This document shows positions 10,849 to 21,402 of a stretch of DNA of 64,000 nucleotides, piece after piece. The notes under the pieces were generated by a model. The model made no database searches, had not been told where the DNA came from, and saw only the letters and a list, made by a program, of their open reading frames with translations. The position numbers and the translations under genes were made by a program. The number at the start of each line of letters is the position of its first letter. Position 1 is the first letter of the stretch. Source of the DNA: Ascochyta rabiei (Eukaryota; Ascomycota; Dothideomycetes; Pleosporales; Didymellaceae); assembly GCF_004011695.2 (NCBI RefSeq), contig NC_082418.1:806001-870000 (forward strand), given 5' to 3'.

Positions 10849-12693
10849 TTACAAGACCCACTCGAGGATAATGCTATCCCACAGCACCCCCCGCCACAGT
10901 GTATACCGATCCGTCGTAAACGCCAGCACATTCCGGCCCTCGACGAGATCCCCCGCCGCAATCTCGTACTGCAGCAAGTGCCACTCTCCACTGATGGTGC
11001 CCGAGCGGTACAGCGCCGGGTCGCTGCTCAGCGAGTCCTTGCTGATGCTGCCTATCGTCTTGTTGCCGTTGAGCTGGATCGTCACGCTCGTGCTCTGGCT
11101 GTATCCCGCCAGCGACACGGAGAGGCGCGCTTTGGTGCTGGCGCGCGGGCGCGTCGTGTTGAACACGACGGCCCACGACCCCAGCTTCGACGACGCGTAG
11201 TTCCACTCGGACGTCTTGGAGGTGCCGATCGTGTACGTCAGGTTCGCGGCGCTCTTCTCCGTCAGCCCGTGCACGTGCGGGCCTGAGTTGGTGAAGCCAG
11301 TGGCCTTTTTGTCAAAATCCCCTATCTGGAAGATTCGCTTCGTGTTTGCGGGAACTTGCCATGTCAGGCTGCCTAGGTTTGATGTCTTGCCTTTGCTGAC
11401 GACGATGGGAGATGATGTGAAGTTGGTGTATACGTCTCCGATTACGCCGCCGTTCGACGCGGCGACGAGCCCGTAGGAGCCGGAGCGGACGTTGTGGATG
11501 GAAAATCCGCCGCTGGCATCGGCGAAGGTGGTGTAGTAGTAGTTCGACCCCTGAACAAGTGGACGAGTAGAGGTGTCAACGTCGCCGACGAAGACCGCTG
11601 CGCCTGCTGCAGGACGACCGTCGGAGAGGGTCAGTTTGCCCTCAATTTTCCCGCGGGAGTGGTAGGCTGTGTTGTTCAGGAAGGCGTAGGGGAACGTTGC
11701 GCGCTCATGGGCAGCACGAGCACGAGCATCCGACACAGAGCCGTCGTTCTTGAGATGGGTTAGACAAGACAATCGAAGTCATTAGAATAACAGCATACCA
11801 AGTACCAGAGCCAAGGGCCCCAGACCTTACCAACAGGCTGAGGCGTCTTGACACCGACGCGGAAGTGGGACGTGTCTTGCACTACATTGAGCTGTACAGC
11901 GTCTCCTGTTGCCGACTCGCGATGGACCTGATCCCATTAGCTTCTCGCGCTCATCTGCCTTTGAGAGCCTCCAGGACGGACTTACCGTCAATGTCTGACT
12001 CAGGTGGTTTCCTGGCTGATACTCATTCGTTGGGTGGATGTACCAACTCCCCGTCTTGTCTCCGTAAACACCCACAAAGTCTCTCTCTCGAACATAGTCT
12101 GCAAAATCGTATTTTGTCACATAACTTCTATCGGGGAACTGAAAAGTCTCATCCTGGATCTCTGGGGCATTGGCGTACAGGGCAAAGTCCGGCAGCTTCT
12201 CGTTCTTGTTGGTGTTGAAGCCGTGCGTGAAGCGATCCGGGTCAAGACGCCACAAGGTGCGGAATATGGAAATGTCCGGCAATGCTTTGTTGACAAAGTA
12301 TTGATAGGCCCCCGTCAGATCCGGGTAGATGACCCAGTGGAGGTCGCCAAGGGACGAGGAGAAGGAGACGTCGATGTACTCGGCGGCAGAGTTGGAGACG
12401 ATGGCAGCAGACGTGAAGACCAGGTTGGATTCGCCATCTATCGTGAGGTCAGTCAAGTCTACTAACATGCGATATACAAATGACGCACCATATCCAGCAT
12501 AGTGACCTTGTGCTTTCCCTACAGCATCTGAGCCTTGGTATTGCAGGTTGGTAGCGTATGTTGCGCCCTGGGTCACGTTCCACAGGTCATTACCAATCAC
12601 CCACTGATCCGAGCTAATCTTCTGGAGAAACGGGCCCTTTGCGAGTATCGTCTCTGCCGCAGCAAGTGCTGCAAAGATGGAAGTGGTTCGCAT
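10849..12693 (-). CDS. Secreted rhamnogalacturonan lyase, PL4 family
   Basis: Pectin-degrading lyase predicted to cleave the rhamnose-galacturonate backbone of rhamnogalacturonan I by beta-elimination. Four exons on the minus strand (12693-12489, 12437-11986, 11927-11799, 11748-10849) give 561 aa. The start ATG at 12693 opens an N-terminal secretion signal (MRTTSIFAALAAAETILA). The central part has the family-typical GKVWGPWLWYL / NDGS junction, with intron 3 exactly between. After it come the FnIII-like segment (GKIEGKLTLSDG..AVFVGD) and the C-terminal carbohydrate-binding-like domain ending WDSIILEWVL. Domain order and length fit fungal PL4 enzymes. It indicates plant-material degradation. 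Neighbouring genes on this strand are not an obvious pectinase cluster. Confidence 0.88.
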
Positions 12694-13201
12694 CTTGGGA
12701 ATGCTGCTGAGCCTGAACAACTGCGAGAGACATAATTTCGAGGTTTTCGAGTGCTTTTATTGATTGTGTGCGTTTGCGAGCACGCAATACTGTCGCGATA
12801 AGACGAGCAGCTCGTGGTATCGGAGATGAGGGCGAGTGTAGGACTTGAGAAGGCAAGGGGAGCTGACCTTAATCGAAAGAAGAGGGCGCTATGGACCGTT
12901 GAGCAGGGGTAATAACATCCGTTGTGGGTCTACGCAGTGTCAGCGCCTTGCGATCTTCTGTTGTCATGCGTTATCGCCGGAAAAATTGTGTCGTGATTGC
13001 AAGCCTTCAAGACGTGAGTCGCTTACAAAAAAAAAGGAATTAAATCCCATGCCTCTTCAAGCGCAGGATTGTAGCCGAGCCTTGGAAAACAAGCATCAGA
13101 GAGCCGCCGTAATGGGTATACCCTAGAGACAAACACAAAGCCTTTTCCGCCCGTTGCCGTAACCTTCCCCACCATAAATCCGCTGTACATGGTTGTGCAA
13201 A
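12694..13201. other. Promoter region of the rhamnogalacturonan lyase
   Basis: A 508-bp gap between the lyase start and the stop of the HLTF-like gene, both on the minus strand. An A9 run is present near 13027. No gene or clear regulatory motif is recognised. Confidence 0.5.
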
Positions 13202-16200
13202 TCACTTCTTGCGTGCGCGTCCGCCACCACTTCTGCCGCTGCCACTGCCGCCACCACTTCCATTTGCACTTTCGGTTGCAAGTGCACCAGCACTCCCACT
13301 CCCCTCACTCTGACCAAGCAGTCTCGTCAAATCACTCAGACCTCCGCTTCGGACATTCTTTTTCTTCCCTCCTTCTTTCTCCGCAAACGCCATTGCCATA
13401 AGTCTTCTCTTGTCGCTCTGGATGCCCAGCACTCTCTCCTCAACGCTGTCCTCGACAACAAGCCGGAAGACAGTAGTCTCGCGCTTCTGTCCCAGACGGT
13501 GGACGCGGTCCACAGCTTGATCCTCGATGGCAGGCGCCCACCAGCTGTCCGCCATGATGACCTGGTTGGCGGCGACGAGATTCAGGCCGACTGAGCAGAC
13601 AGAGAGAGATGCCAGCATGATGGTCGTGTCTGGGTCGGAGTCGAGTGCTTCGAGAGCCGCATCGCGTGTAACGGCGCTCATGGAGCCATCGATGCGTGTG
13701 TATTTGTAGCCTGCCGCCGCCAAGTGCACTTGGATAAGATCGAGGAACGAGATCCATTGACTGAAGATGATCGTCTTGTTCGTTTTGTCTTTGGCGCTAG
13801 CGGCGAGGATTTGCAGGAGTTGCTCGACTTTGCTGGACGTGTTCTTCTCCAGAGACGCCTTGTCTGCCTCGGATACGGCGGTGTGCTCGTGCTTTACAGA
13901 TGTCTCGGCAGCGGGCTTGACGGTTGTAGAGCCGAAGGATTCGAGCTCGGCGCGGCACATGGGACATTTGCCCTGCAGTTCGATGACACGTTCTAAACAG
14001 GGTGTGCAAAATGTGTGAGCGCATTTCGTAATCACCGGGTCTTTGTATGTGTCGAAACAGATCGGGCAGTCTTCCTGGGAATCGATGGAGAGCTGAAGCA
14101 TCTTCTGCAGAGCTTCTTTGTTCTCAGCGGTGAGGTCGACGACGCCCTCGGCCTCAAGCTGCTTCATGATCGACTCGAGCCGCTCTTCACCAACAAGCTG
14201 CCAGTGGTTGCAGAGCTGGCGCATTCGTAAGAGGACTTCGAGGAGATGGCGGTAAGTGTCAAAAGCCTTTTGGTTGCCAATGTTGCTCTTGTAGATGTCT
14301 AGTGTGCCCTTGGCCTGGGCTTCGAGGGCATCATACTTCTCCTGTTCATGGGGGTGAAGCTTGAACTTATGGACATACTCGGACAGCTCAGGGAGACGCA
14401 GGTCGATGAACGGCATCTCTTTCTTGCGTCGCAAACAAATGCCGCCCATGAGCAACTGTAGTGCCTTGTTTCCTTGCGGATCACCGGCCAACACAGGACG
14501 TGAGATAGCACCGTGGAAAATCTCGAATGAATCAAGCCCTCCCGAGAGGCGCAGAAAGCGGAGTTGACTATAGAGATCTTTGAGATTGTTGATAATCGGA
14601 GTGCCTGTCAAGGACCAGCGTGATTGAGCCAGAAGATTGCTAATGGCGATAGTCTTCTTGGCTTTGGGGTTGCGAATGTTATGGCCTTCATCGAGAATGA
14701 CCCGCCTCCAAGTGATAGAGAAAGGACCTGACTTCCTTGGTAGCGCAGTACTCTTCTGCGAATACCAATCTGACGACACCGATTCGTATGTGCTGATGAC
14801 TACATCGTAGTTCTCGATTTGCTTGGGTGTGATAGGCTCCTTGCGCGTACCATGCCAGAACATGATACGGAGGGCGTATTCTGGTTTGATGTGCCTCTTC
14901 ATTTGCGTGCTCCAGTTACTCATGACGGAAACTGGCGCAAGGATGAGTGTCGCGTCAGCTGCACTGGGAGAACGACGTCCGAGGGCTTTGTCGGCCACGA
15001 TGAGCGAAATGACTTGGATAGTCTTCCCTAGTCCCATGTCGTCCGCCAGAATACCTCCAGATGCAAGAACGGGATTAGTGACTGTGTAGTTCGTTGCCAA
15101 ATTTGTGTAAGCATTGGGCATCCGAGAGTGACACTGCCAGAGCTGAACGACGTCCTTGGTGCCTTGAGCTGGTAGTTGTGGAGATTCCTTGTCCAACATC
15201 CACTGCAGTCCCTGAAGCTGGAAGGGGTGCATCTCGGTCTGCAGTGCCTCTGGCTGAGTTGCCTTGGGCATGGCGGCGAGGTCCTGTTCTTTGACACCGA
15301 ACTCTTCGACCACGTTCTCGAAATTCCTGGGATTGAAGCGCTCACTGCCTCCGATGATGTCTTCCAGACTCGGCCCTGGGCCCATACCATCGGACTGTGA
15401 CGAGCCAGCCATGTACTCGCTCATGCTGTTCTCCCAATTGTAGCCGCCATCAACAGCAACAACAGTACCCCCATTCTTCTTTGCCCTTTTGGCAGCCTCC
15501 TTGGCCAGCGCCTGCCTTTCTTTCTGCGCTGCCGCCTCTTTGCGTTTGCGATCTGCAGCATGCCCGACAGGAAGTTTGTCAGCCCTCATTTGAGCAACCA
15601 GCTTCTCGCGCTCAACTGGGTCATTCGTGCCATATAGTCTGATCTCAAGAGGGCAATCGAATTCGCCCTTGTGCCCGGTGATATGCGCCTCCACTAGGAG
15701 ACTGCGGTTGTCCATGTACTTGGCCAGCTTTGAGGCCCATGTCTTTGGGATATGACCAATCTGCTCTCCCTGCACGTTCAGAACCTGGATTGCGTTTCTG
15801 TCGTACCGATTGTGAGGCTCGCGCCTGCAAATGACCATCTCTCCGACCGTTGCGTAGCCATTGTAGTATCTGACGCCTACAATCTTGTTCTGGAGCATGC
15901 CATAGAGACCGTAGCTGTACTGCTGTTCATTATAGCCCTGTGTCGAGTCGAGCACTTCTTGCGACGCGTCGTCGTCGTCGTCACTGTCGATGACTAGAGG
16001 CTCATGCTGGGAGGAACCAGAGATCATACGCGACGGATGCGCATTCTGTGCGGTACGCGGCTGCTTGGGTGCGCGGGCATATTGCTGAGACGGCGAAGAA
16101 TGCGCGTAACCCTGCGACGAAGTTGGGTGCGTGTACCGTGTGGAGGAAGACGAGTGCACGTTCTGTGGGGAATTGAAGGGCGAGGGTTCATTGCCAAGAT

Positions 16201-16228
16201 CGCCGAACAGGCGTTTCTGGGGTGGCAT
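13202..16228 (-). CDS. HLTF/Rad5-type SNF2 ATPase with HIRAN and RING domains
   Basis: Nuclear DNA translocase and probable ubiquitin ligase of the HLTF/SMARCA3-Rad5 group. Family members remodel stalled replication forks and polyubiquitinate PCNA for error-free damage bypass. Intronless, 1008 aa from the ATG at 16228. A disordered N-terminus contains LVID followed by an acidic run (residues 78-87), resembling a SUMO-interacting motif. The HIRAN domain spans about 108-201. Walker A is ADDMGLGKT (395-403), the DEGH box is at 513-516 and motif III is SLTGTP. A C3HC4 RING runs from C721 to C759 (CPICFD...CPMCR), inserted between helicase lobes. Helicase C follows, with IFSQWISFLD and QAVDRVHRLGQ. 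The tail is Gly/Ser-rich and ends RARKK. The HIRAN-SNF2-RING order is diagnostic of the group. Whether this is the main Rad5 orthologue or an HLTF-like paralogue cannot be told here. Confidence 0.9.
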   Translation of the reverse strand: MPPQKRLFGDLGNEPSPFNSPQNVHSSSSTRYTHPTSSQGYAHSSPSQQYARAPKQPRTAQNAHPSRMISGSSQHEPLVIDSDDDDDASQEVLDSTQGYNEQQYSYGLYGMLQNKIVGVRYYNGYATVGEMVICRREPHNRYDRNAIQVLNVQGEQIGHIPKTWASKLAKYMDNRSLLVEAHITGHKGEFDCPLEIRLYGTNDPVEREKLVAQMRADKLPVGHAADRKRKEAAAQKERQALAKEAAKRAKKNGGTVVAVDGGYNWENSMSEYMAGSSQSDGMGPGPSLEDIIGGSERFNPRNFENVVEEFGVKEQDLAAMPKATQPEALQTEMHPFQLQGLQWMLDKESPQLPAQGTKDVVQLWQCHSRMPNAYTNLATNYTVTNPVLASGGILADDMGLGKTIQVISLIVADKALGRRSPSAADATLILAPVSVMSNWSTQMKRHIKPEYALRIMFWHGTRKEPITPKQIENYDVVISTYESVSSDWYSQKSTALPRKSGPFSITWRRVILDEGHNIRNPKAKKTIAISNLLAQSRWSLTGTPIINNLKDLYSQLRFLRLSGGLDSFEIFHGAISRPVLAGDPQGNKALQLLMGGICLRRKKEMPFIDLRLPELSEYVHKFKLHPHEQEKYDALEAQAKGTLDIYKSNIGNQKAFDTYRHLLEVLLRMRQLCNHWQLVGEERLESIMKQLEAEGVVDLTAENKEALQKMLQLSIDSQEDCPICFDTYKDPVITKCAHTFCTPCLERVIELQGKCPMCRAELESFGSTTVKPAAETSVKHEHTAVSEADKASLEKNTSSKVEQLLQILAASAKDKTNKTIIFSQWISFLDLIQVHLAAAGYKYTRIDGSMSAVTRDAALEALDSDPDTTIMLASLSVCSVGLNLVAANQVIMADSWWAPAIEDQAVDRVHRLGQKRETTVFRLVVEDSVEERVLGIQSDKRRLMAMAFAEKEGGKKKNVRSGGLSDLTRLLGQSEGSGSAGALATESANGSGGGSGSGRSGGGRARKK

Positions 16229-16632
16229 TTTTGCGGGCGGAGTGCGACAGGAGGGCGGCACGTACGACGGCCTCTGGGTAGGATTTACATATGTGGGAGA
16301 CAGATGGGGAAGCAGAAGCTTCTCGTCGCGGATGTGTGCGGAGAAGCAATATAGGTTGGGCACTGGGCATTGGGCATGGGCATGGGGACGCGCTAGAACG
16401 CGAAACCTCGTGACATCATCGCCGTCGGTACACACGCCGGTTGCCCTTCCGCATAGGCCGGCGGTGTCACAGACTCCTTTGAAACATTTTGTCTCAATGT
16501 TCGATGATCAGCATAAAACGAACTCAACGTTCGATTTGATCTTTCTGTCCAAGATAAACGCCGTGGTTGCTGATGCGTTCTCGCATTCTGTTGTATTGAG
16601 CCTTAGAGAATTATGCATTGAGAAGGATTCAC
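16229..16632. other. Promoter region of the HLTF-like gene
   Basis: A 404-bp gap between the HLTF-like start and the stop of the GH3 gene on the same strand. It contains two AACGTTCGAT / AATGTTCGAT copies near 16495-16540. No gene is seen. Confidence 0.45.
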
Positions 16633-19231
16633 TCAAACCTTCAGCTCTCGACTACCCTCAACCTCCAACGTAGCCACACTCTCAACGTGTGCCGAGGACT
16701 GACCAAAGGAGAAGTCGTATTGCCCACGATCAACCTTCCAACCCTTCGACACCTCATCGAAGTACGCAAAGTCCTTGAGTGCCAACGACAATTCCACTTG
16801 CTTCTCCTCTCCGGCTTCTAGATGCACCTTCTTGAATGCCGCCAACGTCTTGACTGGGTGTTCAGGAGATTGCTGCTTCCTGCCGACGTACAACTGGACT
16901 ACTGTGGCCCCTGGGAGGCTGCCGGTGTTCTTGGCCGATACAGTAGCTTTGAAGGCGTCTGCAGAAGTTTGCTCAATCTCTCCATTCTTGAAGGCAAAGG
17001 TAGTGTATGACAGGCCGAATCCGAAAGGGAATTGAACTTTATCCTTTGACACACGGTCGTAGTGGCGGTAGCCGACGAAGACATCCTCCTCATACTTGAC
17101 AGTAAGTTGGTCGCCCTTCTTCTCGCCAGGGAAGTTGCCGTAGGCAGGTGCGTCCTCGAGGCGCTTGGGGAAAGAAACAGGCAGTCTCCCTGAGGGATTG
17201 ACAGCGCCGGAAATGATGTCAGCAATCGCATTGCCGGCTTCCTGGCCGGGGAACCAAGCCTGCACGAGTGCCGCGACCTTGTCGAGCCATGGTATAGCGA
17301 CGGCGACACCAGTCGAGTTGACTACGATGGTCTTACGGTTTAGCGACGCGACTGCATCGACAAGGGCATCCTGAGATCCATCGCGAGGTAAATTGAAGCT
17401 TTGTTGGTCCTGACCTTCAGTCTCCCAAGCTGGAGTGTGTCCAGTGAACACAATCGCAACATCAACCTCTCTCGCAAGCTCCTTTGCCTGAGTGAGCATG
17501 TCGACATCGTGCTCTTCTTGCAACATGAAGCCCATCCTGAACCCAGGAAGACCGGCTAGGATGCCCCAGTCGGATCCGCCTGATGGCGGGATCGTGTGGA
17601 TCTGAATTTTGTACCTTTCAACTTCCTTGAATGGAATGGTGAACTCTTTCTCGGGATTTCCACCAAGCAGGAAGCCCATTGGGTCTGGGGAGTTTCCCTT
17701 CTGCTCGAAGACCACCTTTTCGTTGATGGTGACAGTTGTGGGACCTATGCCAGAGCATCCGAGATAGTGTTTGCCTGTTGCAGATGGGATGAATGTTGTT
17801 GTAAGTCTGACTTCCTTGCCAATCGCTTCGTTGTCCAAAATAGGGCTAAATGCAGACTCTTTGAAAGCGTCGACGGTCTTCCAGGGCTTTGAGTCGCCGT
17901 CTTTGAAGAATTCCATCCTCCAGCCGTGGTTTCCTTGGGCATCCTTGCAGTGTTTGGCAAGAGGTGGCAATAGGCGATACGTCTGGGCTCCCTTTGCGAA
18001 CTTGAGTTCAACATCGTCGCCATATGCAGCCTTCAAGCCTTCCTCAGGTGTGATGCGGTAATGGGCGTTGAGACTAGCACTTCCACCTCCATGGATGAGT
18101 GCCTCTTTGGCAAGCCCAAAGAGTCCGATCTTCTTGCCCCTTGCCTTTTCCTTCCTTAGTGGAAGTATTGCACCATCATTCTTCAGCAGCGTAATGCCCT
18201 GACCAGCGACATCTCGGATCAGCTTGCTGTGCTTCGGGTTGACGATGGACTTTTCAGGGGGGATCTCAGGATTCTCGAATGCTCCAACCTTTTCGATGAG
18301 CTTCAACACGTTCCTCGCGCGGTCAGTGATCACTTGCTCGGATACTTCACCATCCTTCACAGCCTTTACGACAGCGTCCTTCGTCCGCCATCTTGTAGGA
18401 CCAGGCATTTCGAGGTCTAAGCCGGCATTCAGCGAGTCAGCCGTGGAGTTTGTACCTCCCCAGTCGCTCATAACGAGACCGTCCCACCCCCATTCACCGC
18501 GCAGTACTTGCTTGAGGAGAAACGTGTTTGAGTCTGCATGTGTTCCATTGACCTTGTTGTAGGCGGTCATCACAGCCCAAGGGTTGGCCTCTTTGATAGT
18601 GATCTCGAAAGGCTTCAGGTAGATTTCTCTAAGCGCACGCTCGGAGATGACCTCATCCACAGCCAAACGCTCGGTTTCCTGCTCGTTGGCCGCAAAGTGC
18701 TTGACGGTGGCTGCGATACCCTTCTCTTGGATACCGTTGACCACATTGGCAGCCATCTTGCCGGTCAAGTAGGGGTCTTCGGAGAAGCTCTCAAAATTGC
18801 GGCCTCCAAGAGGATGTCTATGGTTGCACATGGTCGGTGCAAGCCTGGAAGAGATGTCAGACATAGCTCATTGTGGTCCGGAGCAAGACTTACAGGACTC
18901 GCGCACTCTTCGTCTTAGTCTCTTCCGCCAACGCGTTTCCTATTTGACGGGCGAAGTCTGGGTTCCAAGTTGCGGCAGAACACACCGCTGCTGGAAAACA
19001 TGCTGCTCGTGTTCCTCCAGCAAAGACCTCGCCTCGTGCACCATTGGGTCCGTCACTAGTCTGTCTATTGTCAGACGACGCATCCGACTGTCAGCCCGTA
19101 TTGCGTACCTTGATAGCTGGTACTCCCTTGTCCGAGATTGGTACAGTCTCCCAGAAGTCTTTCCCAGCGAGCAAAGAGACCTTTTCCTCCAAGGTGAGAG
19201 ACCCGAGGATGCTCTCAATCTTTGAGCTCAT
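16633..19231 (-). CDS. GH3 beta-glucosidase with PA14 insert, probably intracellular
   Basis: Hydrolyses beta-linked glucosides such as cellobiose. Three exons on the minus strand (19231-19109, 19060-18894, 18844-16633) give 833 aa. Exon 1 starts MSSKIESILGSLTLEEKVSLL and lacks a signal peptide, which suggests an intracellular enzyme. The (beta/alpha)8 domain shows TSDGPNGARG, APTMCNHRHPLGGRNFESF, TVKHFAANEQE and VMSDWGGT, where the Asp (about residue 224) is the expected nucleophile. A PA14-type insert lies around residues 390-540. The second alpha/beta domain has VFTGHTPAWETEGQDQ. The C-terminal fibronectin-III-like domain contains FPFGFGLSYTTF and ATVVQLYVG. The length and PA14 insert match the intracellular fungal BglI-like clade rather than the secreted enzymes. 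Introns are 48 and 49 nt. Confidence 0.92.
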
Positions 19232-19884
19232 GTTCGTCGAGTTCTTCCAGTAGACCACCTAGTAGAGTGATGTAGATCCTCGAAGCCGAATTTATCGTAA
19301 CCTTTGGATTGAATGCAGTCCAAGAAAGAATTCAGAAGAGTGTCGTTGCTGGCCTAACACCATCCACTACAAGCGCCGTCGTCACCCTTATAGGATGCGG
19401 ACCTCGTCATCTCGCGACCGCTACCGGCAACGCTCGCCGTGTCTCCGTGCCAGACCAATACCCATAGCTAAGGCATCGTGCTACAGAGTGGATCTTGCAC
19501 TTTGGCTCGAAAAGGAAAAGCAGGTTAAGCAGCCCGAGGTTTATCCAGCAAGATCCATAGCAAACCGAGCTGCGATTCGCGGAATGGACTGCGACGGATC
19601 TACCGAGCACCGAAGTCCTCCCGGTTGCACGAAGAGGGATCTGTGGAGAGACGCGGGTCGTTTGGTATGTGAAGACGCGAAAGCCTGCAGTAGACGTTGA
19701 AGGAAAAGGCACGGGGGCGCAGAGTGTTCGGTGGAAGGAGCTGCACTTAATCCGCCCACGTGGGGCTATTGGCCTAGGCAAGACAGCTACAACACGTCAT
19801 TGATTTTGCCGTAAACTCTGCGAGGCCTTATTATTTGGATTCCACTTTCATCCTCGTGTTGCGTGACAATCGATCCACGCCACA
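19232..19884. other. Divergent promoter between GH3 and the AIG1-like gene
   Basis: A 653-bp region upstream of both the GH3 gene (-) and the AIG1-like gene (+). Short reading frames here lack motifs. No conserved element was recognised with confidence. Confidence 0.5.
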
Positions 19885-20959
19885 ATGGGCGCGACTGAGG
19901 TAGCAGCTGAGCTGGGCCGACGGCATCCGCTTCAACGACTCGAAGCTCCATCGAAGGGATTTTCAGGTGCCCTGCATGTAAGCACACTTCCGCGTCTCCA
20001 GCAGCAGTAGGGAGATTAACGTGATGCAAGGTCGCTGGTCTTATCAGCTTCTATAGCTCCTTCAAGTTGTACGTACTCGTCTCTCCAAACCTTTGGTTCG
20101 GACCATGTTGACGTCATCTCAAGCTTGCACGATAACCCCAATCAATTCGTGAGTATGCCTATCGATTGCAACCGGCCCAGGAGGATGTTTCATGCAAACA
20201 ACGGGACAGTGGCTGACCATCTCCAGAATCTTTCGTACGGCTGGCACCTCCAATTCCTGACCATCATTGGCATATCAATATCAACCCTCTGCTTTGCCTT
20301 TGGTCTTCTTGCCGACATCCTCTCCTCCTCATCCACATCTCCGACCACACCGACCAATGCCTCTGCATCATCCTCCCGTACTTTATCCGACTACTTCTTC
20401 ACCGCCAAGAACTATCTCTCCCTTGTAGCGGCCCCTGTTGAGATCGTAATCAGCATCCTGTACTGGGGTCTCCGGTTTATTGACACTGGGCTCGTTGTGC
20501 CGCCGGACCTACCCCTGCCACCGCTCGGTGTGGATCTTTGCTTCCACTTGGTGCCTGCGGTAGTACTGACTATTGATGCCATCTTGCTATCTCCGCCATG
20601 GCCGAGTAGCCCAATGAATCCTCAGGCGCCGCTGCTGACTTTGGGGGTTAGCACAGGAGTTGCATTCGCTTATTGGTGGTGGATTGTAAGCGCCATGCTA
20701 CTGTCGTCGAGACTTGACGGCACTAACAAAGTCGCAGGAGATCTGTTATTCGCATAACGGGTACTACCCGTACCCAATCTTTGGGTTGCTGACTACATAT
20801 CAGCGCATTGGTCTGTTCACGATGAGTGGGGCGACGATGTGGGTCGTTGGTGGCGCTCTACGAGCTTTGTATGCGTATGTCAACGGCTACGAAATAACGG
20901 AGGCTCTGGAGAAGACGCAAAGAGCACGCAAGATGGGATCAGAGGGCAAGTGGGAGTGA
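19885..20959 (+). CDS. FAR-17a/AIG1-like multi-pass membrane protein
   Basis: Integral membrane protein of the androgen-induced-1 family. Characterised mammalian members are membrane threonine hydrolases acting on fatty-acid esters of hydroxy fatty acids; the fungal role is not established. Five exons (19885-19977, 20031-20068, 20124-20148, 20227-20685, 20738-20959) give 278 aa. The start MGATEVAAELGRRHPLQRL leads into a first membrane helix assembled from the small exons 2 and 3 (38 and 25 nt). The conserved block YGWHLQFLTIIG follows in exon 4. Later helices include FHLVPAVVLTIDAILL, which has the conserved His, and YYPYPIFGLL after the last intron. All junction phases agree. The two tiny exons make this easy to mis-annotate. 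The first two introns were chosen because they restore a continuous family-like N-terminus. Confidence 0.8.
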
Positions 20960-21402
20960 GCTTGACAAATGCGGGGACCTTATCGTGGATGCATGGAGGC
21001 TGCTGGCGGCGACACGGGTTGAGCGGATGTCCAGAATGCAGAGCCATGTACCAAAAATCTATTGAGCCATACATAACGAAAAAGCACAACCTGCAACCCA
21101 TCTGCATCCACCAGTAGGGAAATCGCACTTCGTGATCGTAGTGTACTAGTTATTTGTAACCATATGAGAATGATAGAATGTCGTTAATCATGATCCATAT
21201 CGCATGACATCGGTAAGTGAATCAGCACCAACACAGAGAAGAGGCAGTCACAAAGGTAGTGATATCCCGCTTGTCGGAACAGAGTAAATAAACAATGTGA
21301 AGCGAGAGTGTGTCAGTCTGGTGTTGCGCCCTTGAGTCGGCAGCTGAGAAGATCAAGTAAATGTTGGCGCGCTGCCGAAATGATGTCACTCATGGCATGC
21401 AT
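20960..21402. other. Intergenic space between convergent genes
   Basis: The 3' regions of the AIG1-like gene (+) and the zinc-finger-like gene (-) meet here. No gene or repeat is recognised in these 443 bp. Confidence 0.5.
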
